Origin: Kineosporiaceae bacterium SCSIO 59966 | GTDB lineage: Bacteria > Actinomycetota > Actinomycetes > Actinomycetales > SCSIO-59966 | DNA: 64,000 nucleotides | Direction of reading: 5' to 3' | NCBI GenBank assembly: GCA_020881835.1 | Contig: CP052876.1 | Span: 496,001 to 560,000, forward strand | Part shown: positions 44,430-55,842 of the stretch, piece by piece | Numbering within the stretch: the stretch's first letter is position 1 | How the letters are laid out: each line of letters opens with the position of its first letter | Notes under the pieces: generated by a model | Databases searched by the model: none | Seen by the model: only the letters and a program-made list of their open reading frames with translations | Told to the model about the DNA's origin: nothing | Program-made: the position numbers and the translations under genes

Positions 44430-45428
44430 ATGCCCTCGAACCGGCCGCAGGCCGCCGAGGCACCGTCGGCCCCCACTCTGACCGTCGCTGCCGTCGCCCG
44501 CCGTCTCGGCGTCGCCCCGGCCACCCTGCGGACGTGGGCCCGGCGCTACGGGCTCGGCCCGTCCGCGCACACCGCCGGCGCCCACCGCCGGTACACCCCC
44601 GCCGACCTGACCCGGCTCATGGTCATGCGCCGGCTCACTCTCGAGGGCGTGGCGCCCGGTGAGGCCGCGCGGATCGCGGTCGACACCCCGGTCGACGACG
44701 ACACCGGCGCAGCCCTGGCCACCGTGACCGCCCTGCCCGCCGGCGAGCCCGCCGACGTCCAGGCGCCGGCCGACTTCGGCCGCGCCGGCGGCGGCCACGT
44801 CGTGGCACTGCCGGACGCCGGTCCCGCCGCCCGGGGCCTGGCCCGCGCCGCCCTCGCCCTGGACTCCCGCGAGTGCGTGCGGATCCTGCGCGCGGCCGTC
44901 GAGGTCCAGGGGGTCGAGCCGGTCTGGGACCGCCTCGTCGCACCCGTGCTCGTCGCCCTCGGCCGTCGCTGGCAGGAGACCGGCAGCGGGGTGGAGTCCG
45001 AGCACCTGCTGTCCGAGGCCGTGCTCGCCGTGCTGCACGCCCACACCCTCGCCCAGCCGGTCCGCGGCGGGGCCACGGTGCTGCTGGCCGCTGCCGAGGA
45101 GGAGCAGCACGTGCTGCCGGTCCACGCCGTCGCCGCCGCGCTGGCCGAGCGTGGCACCCCCTCCCGGGTCCTCGGCGGCCGGGTGCCGCGGGACGCGCTG
45201 GCCGCCGCCGTCCGGCGCAGCGGTCCGGCCGTCGTCCTCGTCCACGCCTCGCTCGCGGTCGCTGACGCCGACCAGCTCGCGTCCCTGCCGCGGATGCGTC
45301 CGGCGCCGCGGCTGGTCCTCGCCGGGCCGGGCTGGCAGGACGTCGAGCTGCCGGCCGGGCTGGACGCCGTCCGGGTCACCTCCCTCGGCCAGGCCGTCCA
45401 GGAGATCCAGCAGTCCGTCGCCGGCTGA
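44430..45428 (+). CDS. MerR-family regulator with cobalamin-binding-like domain
   Basis: 332 residues. A MerR winged helix lies at about 16-75 (TVAAVARRLGVAPATLRTWA, then GAHRRYTPADLTRL). A B12-binding-type four-helix cap (about 145-215) follows and has WQETGSGVESEH, the W-x9-EH motif of CarH/LitR photoreceptors that stacks on adenosylcobalamin. In the Rossmann part the usual E/D-x-H-x-x-G appears as EQHVLP: the cobalt-ligand His is present, Gly is replaced. It may therefore bind B12 and sense light; this is inference. Confidence 0.8.
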   Translation: MPSNRPQAAEAPSAPTLTVAAVARRLGVAPATLRTWARRYGLGPSAHTAGAHRRYTPADLTRLMVMRRLTLEGVAPGEAARIAVDTPVDDDTGAALATVTALPAGEPADVQAPADFGRAGGGHVVALPDAGPAARGLARAALALDSRECVRILRAAVEVQGVEPVWDRLVAPVLVALGRRWQETGSGVESEHLLSEAVLAVLHAHTLAQPVRGGATVLLAAAEEEQHVLPVHAVAAALAERGTPSRVLGGRVPRDALAAAVRRSGPAVVLVHASLAVADADQLASLPRMRPAPRLVLAGPGWQDVELPAGLDAVRVTSLGQAVQEIQQSVAG

Positions 45429-45518
45429 GGCTCACGTTCGGGTCCGGACGTGCCGACACACTGCGGGACAGGTGCGGAGCCGCAGTGCGCGGCAGGGACG
45501 GACGGGCAGGAGCGCGTG

Positions 45519-46124
45519 GTGGCGACGGTTCTCGTGTGCGACGACTCACCGACGACACGTGAGGCGCTGCGGCGAGCGGTGGCCGAGGTGCCCGGCGTCA
45601 GCCGGGTCGTGGGGGCCTCCAGCGGTGAGGAGGTCCTCGAGCGCTGGCCGGCCGAACGGCCTGCGGTCGTCCTCATGGACGTGCGGATGCCCGGCATCGG
45701 CGGGGTCGAGGCGACCCGGCGGCTGGTGTCCCGTCACCCCGAGGCGACCGTCGTCGTCCTCACCGTCGCCGAGGACGCCGAGGGCGTCGCCCAGGCGGTC
45801 GCCGCAGGCGCCCGCGGGTACGTGGTCAAGGACGCCGACCGTGAGGAGCTCACCGCCGCCGTGCTGCAGGCCGTCGACGCCTCCCGGCCTGCGGTGCGGG
45901 GCCGCCGCCGGCTCGAGCCCGAGCAGGCACCACGGCTCACCGACCGGGAGCTGCAGGTGCTCACCGGGATGAGCCGCGGGCGCAGCAACGCCGAGATCGG
46001 ACGAGACCTCTACCTGTCGGAGGACACCGTGAAGACGCACGCCCGACGGCTGTTCCGCAAGCTCGGCGCCGCGGACCGCGCCCAGGCGGTGGCCGTCGGC
46101 TTCCGCTGGGGCATGGTGCGCTGA
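45519..46124 (+). CDS. LuxR/NarL-type response regulator
   Basis: 201 residues from GTG 45519, with GGAG six nt upstream; GTG 45516 is an alternative. Receiver domain (about 1-120) has [14 protein letters not shown] and phospho-acceptor Asp in [13 protein letters not shown]; the switch Thr and Lys appear in VVLTVAED and YVVKDAD. A LuxR helix-turn-helix (about 140-195) has [20 protein letters not shown] and [17 protein letters not shown]. No histidine kinase is adjacent, as for many orphan regulators. Sits just upstream of the sigma factor gene. Confidence 0.93.
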   Translation: MATVLVCDDSPTTREALRRAVAEVPGVSRVVGASSGEEVLERWPAERPAVVLMDVRMPGIGGVEATRRLVSRHPEATVVVLTVAEDAEGVAQAVAAGARGYVVKDADREELTAAVLQAVDASRPAVRGRRRLEPEQAPRLTDRELQVLTGMSRGRSNAEIGRDLYLSEDTVKTHARRLFRKLGAADRAQAVAVGFRWGMVR

Positions 46125-46152
46125 GCCGCGTGGCACGGCATCCTCACCTGTC

Positions 46153-46757
46153 GTGGTAACGCTCCGCAGCGTCCCGGCGATCACACCGGTAGAGCCGCCG
46201 ACGCGGCTCTCCGCGCTCGCCGCCGCCGCGACCGGCGGGGACCCGCGGGCCACCGAGGAGCTCGGCGCCGCCGTCCACCACCTCGTCCTGCGGTACGCCC
46301 GCGGGCGCCTGGGCCGTTCGGCGGGCGCGGACCAGACCGCGCAGGACGTCGCCCAGGAGGTGTGCGTGGCCGTGCTCACCGCACTGCCCGGGTACCGGCA
46401 CGAGGGCCGGCCGTTCGAGGCCTTTGTCTACCGGATCGCCTCCCGCCGGGTCGCCGACGTCGGTCGCGCCGCCGCGCGGGCGCCCCTGCTCGTCGAGCAC
46501 GTCCCCGACCGGGAGAGCCCGGAGCCGGGCCCGGAGGGGCTGGCTCTGCAGCGCGAGGACGCCGACCTCGCCCGTGAGCTGCTCGCCCGGCTGCCCGAGC
46601 AGCAGCGCGAGCTGCTCCTGCTGCGGGTCGTCGCCGGGCTCACCGCCGAGGAGGTGGGGCGCGCCCTGGGGATGACGGCCGGCGCGGTGCGCGTCGCCCA
46701 GCACCGGGCGCTGACCCGGCTGCGGGCGCTCGCCCCCGCCGAGCGGGAGGCCCACGG

Positions 46758-46761
<4 letters not shown>
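46153..46761 (+). CDS. sigD: ECF sigma factor, SigD-like
   Basis: 202 residues from GTG 46153. Sigma-2 region at about 35-105 ([20 protein letters not shown] and [19 protein letters not shown]) and sigma-4 at about 140-195 ([20 protein letters not shown] and [18 protein letters not shown]). The neighbourhood (anti-sigma next, then guaB-guaB3) matches mycobacterial sigD-rsdA-guaB2-guaB3. Its stop overlaps the anti-sigma ATG. Confidence 0.92.
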
Positions 46762-49179
<2,418 letters not shown>

Positions 49180-49203
49180 GGCGTCCCGCCCTCCGGCCGC
49201 CGG

Positions 49204-49215
49204 TAGCCTGGCAGC
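49204..49215 (+). promoter_or_regulatory. Leaderless-type -10 box of guaB3
   Basis: TAGCCT at 49204-49209 then six nt to the GTG at 49216. Confidence 0.45.
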
Positions 49216-50340
49216 GTGATGAACGAGATCGAGATCGGGCGCGGCAAGCGGGGACGCCGGGCGTACTCCTTCGACGACGTCGCGATCGTGCCGAGCCGGC
49301 GCACCCGCGACCCCGAGGACGTCTCGGTCGACTGGCAGATCGACGCCTACCACGTCGAGCTGCCCGTGATGGCCGCGCCGATGGACTCGGTGATGTCGCC
49401 GGCCACCGCGGTGGCGATGGGCCGCCTGGGCGGCATCGGCGTCCTGGACCTCGAGGGCCTGTGGACCCGCTACGAGGACCCCGAGCCGCTGCTCGCCGAG
49501 ATCGCCGCACTCGACCCGGGCTCCGCGACCCGGCGGATGCAGGAGATCTACTCCGCGGACATCGACCCCGACCTCGTCACCCGGCGGCTCGGGGAGATCC
49601 GCGACGCCGGTGTCACCGTCGCCGGCGCGCTCACCCCGCAGCGCACCCAGCAGCTGTGGAAGACGGTCGTCGACGCCGGCGTCGACCTCTTCGTCATCCG
49701 CGGCACCACCGTCTCGGCCGAGCACGTCTCCGGGCGCGCGGAGCCGCTGAACCTCAAGCGGTTCATCTACGAGCTCGACGTCCCGGTGGTCGTCGGCGGC
49801 TGCGCCACGTACACCGCGGCCCTGCACCTCATGCGGACCGGTGCGGCCGGCGTCCTCGTCGGCTTCGGCGGCGGCGCGGCGCACACGACCCGCATCGTCA
49901 CCGGCATCCACGCGCCGATGGCCAGCGCCGTCGCCGACGTCGCCGCAGCCCGCCGCGACTACATGGACGAGTCCGGCGGCCGGTACGTGCACGTCATCGC
50001 CGACGGCGGCGTGGGCCGCTCCGGTGACCTGGTCAAGGCCGTCGCCTGCGGCGCGGACGCCGTCATGCTCGGCGCCGCGCTCGCCCGCGCCACCGAGGCC
50101 CCCGGCCGCGGGTGGCACTGGGGCAGCGAGGCCCACCACCCGCAGCTCCCCCGCGGGGAGCGGGTCCGGGTGGGCACGGTCGCGCCCCTGGAGGAGATCC
50201 TGCTGGGCCCGGGCCGGATCGCCGACGGCACCACGAACCTCGTCGGCGCGCTGCGCCGGGCGATGGCTACCACCGGGTACTCCGACCTCAAGGAGTTCCA
50301 GCGGGTCGAGGTCGTCGTCTCCCCCTACCAGCCGGCATGA
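49216..50340 (+). CDS. guaB3: GuaB3-family IMP dehydrogenase paralogue
   Basis: 374 residues; GTG 49216 and ATG 49219 are adjacent candidates and the -10 spacing favours the GTG. IMPDH-type barrel without CBS domains: EIGRGKRGRRAYSFDDVAIV, AAPMDSVMSPATAVAMGRLG. The catalytic-loop position reads GFGGGAAHTTR with no SICT cysteine, so it is unlikely to be a standard IMPDH. Actinobacterial GuaB3 proteins have been proposed to act as GMP reductases or regulators. Its stop overlaps the glpD ATG. Confidence 0.93.
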   Translation: MMNEIEIGRGKRGRRAYSFDDVAIVPSRRTRDPEDVSVDWQIDAYHVELPVMAAPMDSVMSPATAVAMGRLGGIGVLDLEGLWTRYEDPEPLLAEIAALDPGSATRRMQEIYSADIDPDLVTRRLGEIRDAGVTVAGALTPQRTQQLWKTVVDAGVDLFVIRGTTVSAEHVSGRAEPLNLKRFIYELDVPVVVGGCATYTAALHLMRTGAAGVLVGFGGGAAHTTRIVTGIHAPMASAVADVAAARRDYMDESGGRYVHVIADGGVGRSGDLVKAVACGADAVMLGAALARATEAPGRGWHWGSEAHHPQLPRGERVRVGTVAPLEEILLGPGRIADGTTNLVGALRRAMATTGYSDLKEFQRVEVVVSPYQPA

Positions 50341-52085
50341 CCCGCCCCGGCAGGTTCCCGCGCCCACTGGTCACCGGGGCACCGGTCGCGCTCGGACCGG
50401 CCGAGCGCGAGCAGGCGCTCGCCGCGATGGCCGCCGAGGAGCTCGACGTCCTCGTCGTCGGCGGTGGGGTGGTCGGTGCCGGCAGCGCGCTGGACGCCGC
50501 CACCCGCGGGCTGACCACCGGGCTGGTCGAGGCGAGGGACTGGGCCAGCGGGACGTCGTCCCGCTCCAGCAAGCTCATCCACGGTGGCCTGCGCTACCTC
50601 GAGATGCTCGACTTCGGGCTGGTCCGGGAGGCCCTCGCCGAACGGGCGCTGCTGCTGCAGCGGATCGCCCCGCACCTGGTGCGGCCGGTGCCGTTCCTCT
50701 ACCCGCTGACGCACCGGGTCTGGGAGCGGCCGTACGTGGGTGCGGGGCTGGTGCTCTACGACACCCTCGGACTCACCTCCGGGGCCTCCCGGGGCGTGCC
50801 CGGGCACCGGCACCTGACCCGGCGCGGGGCGCTGCGCGAGGCCCCGGCGCTTCGCCGCGACTCTCTCGTCGGAGCCCTGCAGTACTACGACGCCCAGGTG
50901 GACGACGCCCGGCACACGCTGGCCGTCGTCCGCACCGCAGCCTCCTACGGCGCGCACGTCGCGAACCGGGCCCGGGTGGTCGGCTTCCTGCGCGAGGGCG
51001 AACGGGTCGTCGGGGCGCGGGTGCGCGACCTCGAGTCCGGCCGGGAGCTCGACGTCCGTGCCCGTCAGGTGGTCAACGCGACCGGGGTGTGGACCGACGA
51101 GACCCAGGCGATGGTCGGCGAGCGCGGCCAGTTCGAGGTCCGCGCCTCCAAGGGCATCCACCTCGTCGTCCCACGGGACCGGATCCGGTCCCGCACCGGG
51201 ATCATCCTGCGGACGGCGACGAGCGTGCTGTTCGTCATCCCCTGGGGCCGGCACTGGGTGATCGGGACCACCGACACCGACTGGCACCTCGACAAGGCGC
51301 ACCCGGCGGCGTCCAGCCGGGACATCGACTACCTGCTCGGGCACGTGAACCGGGTTCTCGTCACGCCGCTCACCCGCGAGGACGTCGAGGGGGTCTACGC
51401 GGGCCTGCGCCCGCTGCTGGCCGGGGAGAGCGAGGAGACCAGCGCCCTGTCCCGCGAGCACGTCGTGGCCCACCCGGTGCCCGGGCTCGTCGTCGTCGCC
51501 GGGGGCAAGTACACGACCTACCGGGTGATGGCCCGCGACGCCGTCGACGAGGTCGCCCGCAGCCTCGACTTCCGGGTCGCGGCCAGCTGCACCGACCGCA
51601 TCCCGCTCGTCGGCGCCCAGGGGTACGCCGCCGCGTGGAACGCCCGGCGGCGCACCGCCGAGGCCGCCGGCCTGCACGTCGCCCGTATCGAGCACCTGCT
51701 GCAGCGGCACGGCGCGCTGACCCCCGAGGTGCTCGCCCTCGTCGCCGACGACCCCACGCTCGGCGAGCCGCTCACCGGGGCCGAGGACTACCTGGCCGCC
51801 GAGGTGGTCTACGCCGTCAGCCACGAGGGCGCCCGGCACCTCGACGACGTGCTCACCCGCCGGCTACGGGTCTCGATCGAGACCTGGGACCGCGGGACGG
51901 CGGCGGCCCCCGTCGCGGCCGCGCTCATGGGCCGGGTCCTCGGCTGGAGCGACGAGCAGCGGGACAAGGAGGTCTCCCACTACCTGGCCCGGGTGGAGGC
52001 TGAGCGGCTGAGCCAGCAGCAGCCGGACGACGAGACCGCCGACTCCGCCCGGCTCGGCGCCCCGGAGATCGTGCCGCTCGTGTGA
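50337..52085 (+). CDS. glpD: FAD-dependent glycerol-3-phosphate dehydrogenase
   Basis: 582 residues, ATG overlapping the guaB3 stop. Membrane-associated enzyme oxidising glycerol-3-P to dihydroxyacetone-P. FAD-binding VLVVGGGVVGAGSALDAATR at about 40-60; GTSSRSSKLIHGGLRYLE is the GlpD signature; GTTDTDWHLDKAHPAASSRD and AGGKYTTYRVMA follow. The C-terminal 130 residues form the GlpD cap domain. No glpF or glpK nearby. Confidence 0.95.
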   Translation: MTRPGRFPRPLVTGAPVALGPAEREQALAAMAAEELDVLVVGGGVVGAGSALDAATRGLTTGLVEARDWASGTSSRSSKLIHGGLRYLEMLDFGLVREALAERALLLQRIAPHLVRPVPFLYPLTHRVWERPYVGAGLVLYDTLGLTSGASRGVPGHRHLTRRGALREAPALRRDSLVGALQYYDAQVDDARHTLAVVRTAASYGAHVANRARVVGFLREGERVVGARVRDLESGRELDVRARQVVNATGVWTDETQAMVGERGQFEVRASKGIHLVVPRDRIRSRTGIILRTATSVLFVIPWGRHWVIGTTDTDWHLDKAHPAASSRDIDYLLGHVNRVLVTPLTREDVEGVYAGLRPLLAGESEETSALSREHVVAHPVPGLVVVAGGKYTTYRVMARDAVDEVARSLDFRVAASCTDRIPLVGAQGYAAAWNARRRTAEAAGLHVARIEHLLQRHGALTPEVLALVADDPTLGEPLTGAEDYLAAEVVYAVSHEGARHLDDVLTRRLRVSIETWDRGTAAAPVAAALMGRVLGWSDEQRDKEVSHYLARVEAERLSQQQPDDETADSARLGAPEIVPLV

Positions 52086-52111
52086 CGGGTACCTGACGGG
52101 GCGCTGTCCGT

Positions 52112-52123
52112 TAGCATGCCTGC
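52112..52123 (+). promoter_or_regulatory. Leaderless-type -10 box of the SSADH gene
   Basis: TAGCAT at 52112-52117 then six nt to ATG 52124. Confidence 0.5.
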
Positions 52124-53743
52124 ATGTTGAGCGACACGGCGTCGGCCCCGGCCGCGCCCACCGTGCCGACGACCCATCCGCTGCATGCCGCCCTGGACCC
52201 GGCCCGGGTAGCCGCACTCCTTGACCGGGTCGTCGCTTCGCCGCGTGCTGAACGGCGCACGACGACTGCACCGTTCACCGGCCTGCCGCTGGTCAGCGTG
52301 CCGACATCCACCCCGCAGGACGTCGCGAACGCCGTCGAGGCGGCCCGCCGGGCGCAGCGCGACTGGGCCGCCCGCCCGGTCGGTGAGCGGGCCGCCGTGC
52401 TGCTGCGGCTGCACGACCTCGTGCTCGAGCACCAGGGCGAGGCCCTCGACCTGGTGCAGCTGGAGGCGGGCAAGGCCCGGGCGCACGCCTTCGAGGAGGT
52501 CGCCGACATCGCGATCGTCGCCCGCCACTACGCCCGGACCGGTCCCTCACTGCTGGCCGATGCCCGCCGGCCTGGGCTGGTGCCGCTGCTGTCGACAAGC
52601 ACCGAGGTCCGTCACCCCAAGGGTGTGGTCGGGGTGATCGCGCCGTGGAACTACCCGCTGACGCTCGCGGTGTCCGACGCGCTACCGGCGCTGCTCGCCG
52701 GCAACGCGGTCGTCGTGAAGCCGGACAGCCAGACGCCGCTGTCGGCGCTGTGGGCAGCCGAGCTGCTGCACCGGGCCGGTGTGCCGGAGGGCGTGTTCGC
52801 CGTCGTCGTCGGTGACGGCGCGACCGTCGGTGGTGCCCTCGTGGACTCCTGCGACTACGTGTGCTTCACCGGCTCGACGGCAACCGGCCGGCGTGTCGCC
52901 GAGCAGGCTGCCCGCCGCCTCGTCGGCGCGTCGCTGGAGCTCGGCGGCAAGAACAGCCTCTACGTCACCGAGGACGTCGACGTCGAGGTCGCCGCGGAGG
53001 GCGCGGTCCGGGCGAGCTTCGCCAGCGCCGGGCAGCTGTGCGTGTCGACCGAGCGGCTGCTCGTGCACGAGGCGGTCGCGGACCGGTTCCTCGAGGCCTT
53101 CCTGCGCCGCGTGCGGGCCCTGCGCCTCGGACCCGGTCTGGACTTCGACGCCGACATGGGATCCCTGGTGTCCCGTCGCCAGCTCGACGCGGTGGCCGCC
53201 CACGTCGACGGCGCCGTCGCCGCCGGGGCCCGGGTGCTCGCGGGCGGTCGGGCCCGTCCTGACGTCGGTCCCCTGTTCTACGAGCCGACCGTGCTCGCCG
53301 ACGTCCCGGCCGACAACCCGTGCTGGGTCGAGGAGACGTTCGGCCCGGTGGTGTCCGTGCGCGTCGTCGGCGGGGACGACGAGGCCGTCCGGGTCGCGAA
53401 CGACACGGCGTACGGCCTCAACGCGAGCGTCTGGGTCCGCGACCTGCGCCGCGGGCGGGCGATCGCCCGACGGCTGCAGGCCGGCACCGTCAACGTCAAC
53501 GAGGGGTACCTCACCGCGTGGACGGCCACCGGGGCGCCCATGGGCGGGATGAAGGACTCCGGACTGGGCCGCCGGCACGGCGCCGAGGGGCTGCTCAAGT
53601 ACACCGAGTCCCAGACGATCGGCGTCCAGCGGATGGTCCACCGCGGCCTGGGGATGGGGCGGGTGTACGACCTGGACGGCGCCACCTACACCCGCGCGAT
53701 GACGTGGGGGCTGCGTGCGCTCAAGATGCTGGGTGCCCGGTGA
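52124..53743 (+). CDS. Succinate-semialdehyde dehydrogenase, GabD2-like
   Basis: 539 residues, NAD(P)-dependent aldehyde dehydrogenase. Motifs: APWNYPLTLAVSDALPALLA, the proton-acceptor Glu in SLELGGKNSLYV and the nucleophile Cys in SAGQLCVSTERL (about 306). Closest pattern is actinobacterial succinic-semialdehyde dehydrogenase, though a broader substrate range is possible. The N-terminal 40 residues are an extra extension. Confidence 0.87.
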   Translation: MLSDTASAPAAPTVPTTHPLHAALDPARVAALLDRVVASPRAERRTTTAPFTGLPLVSVPTSTPQDVANAVEAARRAQRDWAARPVGERAAVLLRLHDLVLEHQGEALDLVQLEAGKARAHAFEEVADIAIVARHYARTGPSLLADARRPGLVPLLSTSTEVRHPKGVVGVIAPWNYPLTLAVSDALPALLAGNAVVVKPDSQTPLSALWAAELLHRAGVPEGVFAVVVGDGATVGGALVDSCDYVCFTGSTATGRRVAEQAARRLVGASLELGGKNSLYVTEDVDVEVAAEGAVRASFASAGQLCVSTERLLVHEAVADRFLEAFLRRVRALRLGPGLDFDADMGSLVSRRQLDAVAAHVDGAVAAGARVLAGGRARPDVGPLFYEPTVLADVPADNPCWVEETFGPVVSVRVVGGDDEAVRVANDTAYGLNASVWVRDLRRGRAIARRLQAGTVNVNEGYLTAWTATGAPMGGMKDSGLGRRHGAEGLLKYTESQTIGVQRMVHRGLGMGRVYDLDGATYTRAMTWGLRALKMLGAR

Positions 53744-53807
53744 GCGAGGGACCACCCGCACCTGCGGCAGCCGCAGGCTGCTGCAGGCGCAGAGACAGGG
53801 TCTCCTG

Positions 53808-54089
53808 ATGCGAGCAGTGTGGAACGGTCACGTCGTTGCCGAGAGCGACGACACCGTCGTCGTCGAGGGCAACCACTACTTCCCCCGGTCCTCGCTGCGG
53901 GAGGACCTGCTGCGGCCCTCGGCGACGACGACGCGCTGCCCGTGGAAGGGCGAGGCCTCGTACTACTCGCTGGAGGCCGACGGGCGGCGCAGCGAGGACG
54001 CCGTCTGGTACTACCCGGAGCCGAGCCCGCAGGCCGAGATGGTCCGCGACCGGGTGGCGTTCTGGAAGGACGTCCGGGTCGAGGACTAG
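53808..54089 (+). CDS. DUF427 domain protein
   Basis: 93 residues from ATG 53808. The family pattern WNGHVVAESDDTVVVEGNHY, FPRSSLREDLL, TRCPWKGEASYYSL and AWYYPEP is complete. Small beta-sheet proteins of unknown role, common in actinobacteria and fungi. Single gene with no obvious operon partner. Confidence 0.9.
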   Translation: MRAVWNGHVVAESDDTVVVEGNHYFPRSSLREDLLRPSATTTRCPWKGEASYYSLEADGRRSEDAVWYYPEPSPQAEMVRDRVAFWKDVRVED

Positions 54090-54152
54090 CCGGTCGGCGT
54101 CCGGAAGGTCGACCCGAACCGTCCGGACTGAACCGCTGGGACTGCCTGCCGG

Positions 54153-55178
54153 TCAGGGGACGAGGATCCCTCGGCCCCGTAGCCGACCGGCGTCCAGGTC
54201 TGCCATCGCGTCGAGGGCAGCGTCGAGCGGGTACCTCGTCGTCTGCATGACGACCTTTCCCGCCGCCGCCAGCGCCATCAGCTCGACGAGCTCGTTGTAG
54301 CTGCCGACGAGGTTGCCGATGACGTTGCGCTCGGTGGAGATGACGTCGATCGTCGGGATCTCGACCGTGCCTCCGTAGCCGATGACGTAGTGGCTCCCCG
54401 CCCGGCGGGTCATCGCCCAGGCGTCCCGCTCCGCGCCACGCTCGCCGACGAAGTCCAGCACCACCTCGGCTCCGTGGCCGTCGGTGAGCTCGAGCACCCG
54501 CTCCACGTGCGAGCCGTCGACGAGCACCGTCTCGTCGGCGCCCCAGCCGGTCGTCAGGGCCAGCGCGTCGGGGTTGGCGTCGAGCACCACGACCCGCGTC
54601 GCGCTCAGCGCCGTGAGGCACTGGATGCCGATGTGGCCGAGGCCGCCGGCGCCGATGACGACGCACGTGCTGCCCGGGTGCAGCAGGGGCAGGGCCTTCT
54701 TCACCGCGTGGTAGGCGGTGAGTCCCGCGTCGGCGAGCGCTGCGACGTCCGCGGGTTGCACGCCGGCCGGCAGCGGGACCACCGAGCGTGCCGACGTCCT
54801 GAGGTACTCGGCCATTCCGCCGTCGGTGTCGATACCGGGGAAGGACTGCGCCTCGCAGTGCACGTCGTCCCCCGCGCGGCACGCCCGGCAGAAGCCGCAC
54901 GTCACCAGCGGGTGCAGGATGACGGCGTCCCCCACCTGGACGTGCTCGACGGCCGGACCGACGGCGTGCACCCACCCGGCGTTCTCGTGCCCCAGCGTGT
55001 AGGGCAGGGAGACGTTGCTCCGGCTGGCCCACTGGCCCTCGATGATGTGCAGGTCGGTGCGGCACAGGCCGGCGCCACCGACCCGCACGACCACGTCGAA
55101 CGGTCGCTCGACGGTCGGCTCGGGAACCTCCTCGACCACCGGGCGCTCGTCGTACCGGTGCAGGCGAACCGCCTTCAT
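54153..55178 (-). CDS. Zinc-dependent alcohol dehydrogenase
   Basis: 341 residues from ATG 55178, preceded by GAGGGGAAGGGGACGCCC. MDR superfamily. Catalytic zinc ligands are expected at GLCRTD (about C38), GHENAG (about H62) and later; the structural-zinc cluster is CGFCRACRAGDDVHC (about 92-106). The NAD site is VIGAGGLGHIGIQ. Resembles NAD-dependent ADHs acting on primary or aromatic alcohols; substrate unknown. Divergent from the SnoaL-like gene. Confidence 0.92.
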   Translation of the reverse strand: MKAVRLHRYDERPVVEEVPEPTVERPFDVVVRVGGAGLCRTDLHIIEGQWASRSNVSLPYTLGHENAGWVHAVGPAVEHVQVGDAVILHPLVTCGFCRACRAGDDVHCEAQSFPGIDTDGGMAEYLRTSARSVVPLPAGVQPADVAALADAGLTAYHAVKKALPLLHPGSTCVVIGAGGLGHIGIQCLTALSATRVVVLDANPDALALTTGWGADETVLVDGSHVERVLELTDGHGAEVVLDFVGERGAERDAWAMTRRAGSHYVIGYGGTVEIPTIDVISTERNVIGNLVGSYNELVELMALAAAGKVVMQTTRYPLDAALDAMADLDAGRLRGRGILVP

Positions 55179-55323
55179 GGGCGTCCCCTTCCCCTCGTGT
55201 CGGTCTCGATCCGACGGTAAAGGCAAGCACCGACGACCGCCCGCCCACAGGGTCGTTGGTCCCTGGCCCGTCGCCGCGCCGGGGCGGACGATCGGTGGTC
55301 GGGACATCCACGAAGGAGGGGCC

Positions 55324-55665
55324 ATGACCCGTACACCGGAAGAGGTCTTCGCGCACCACGGCCAGGCGCTCGGTGCGGAGGACCTCGAGGAGATCGTCGC
55401 CGACTACCGCGACGACGCGGTCCTCGTGGTGAACAAGCAGGTGTTCCGGGGCAAGGACGGCGCCCGACAGGTCTTCACCCAGCTGCTGAGCGACGTCCCC
55501 CAGGCGCAGTGGCAGCTCGACACCGTGTTCGCCGACGACGTCCTCTACCTGGAGTGGAAGGCCACCGGTGGTGGCCGCACGGTCGACAACGGCGTGGACA
55601 CGTTCGTCTTCGCGGACGGCCTGATCCGCGTGCAGACGGTGCTGTACACCGCGCAGCCGGCCTAG
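55324..55665 (+). CDS. SnoaL/NTF2-like small protein
   Basis: 113 residues from ATG 55324, with GAAGGAGG upstream. Cone-shaped NTF2 fold pattern: FAHHGQALGAEDLEEIVADY and YLEWKATGGGRTVDNGVDTF, then FADGLIRVQTVLYT. Such proteins act as isomerases, hydrolases or binding modules. The divergent alcohol dehydrogenase may share its promoter region (145 nt). No specific activity can be assigned. Confidence 0.8.
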   Translation: MTRTPEEVFAHHGQALGAEDLEEIVADYRDDAVLVVNKQVFRGKDGARQVFTQLLSDVPQAQWQLDTVFADDVLYLEWKATGGGRTVDNGVDTFVFADGLIRVQTVLYTAQPA

Positions 55666-55673
55666 CAACCGAC

Positions 55674-55726
55674 CTCTGGAGGCCTTCCGGGGTCTCGTGT
55701 GGGCTCGAGACCCCGGAAAGCCTCCA
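55674..55726. repeat. Long palindromic element, copy B
   Basis: Arms about 55677-55697 and 55706-55726 pair over 21 positions with one mismatch, loop of eight nt (TGTGGGCT). The core TGGAGGCCTTCCGGGGTCTC matches copy A. Lies between two co-oriented genes. Confidence 0.95.
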
Positions 55727-55842
55727 CTCGTCGCGGCGGGTGGCGGTGACTGGGCCTCCACAGGACCGGTCGTTCCTCGTGTCTGTCCACAGGCCGACGG
55801 GGCCCCTTGGCAGGGTGCGGTCGCCTGCGGCTCAGTCGCAGC

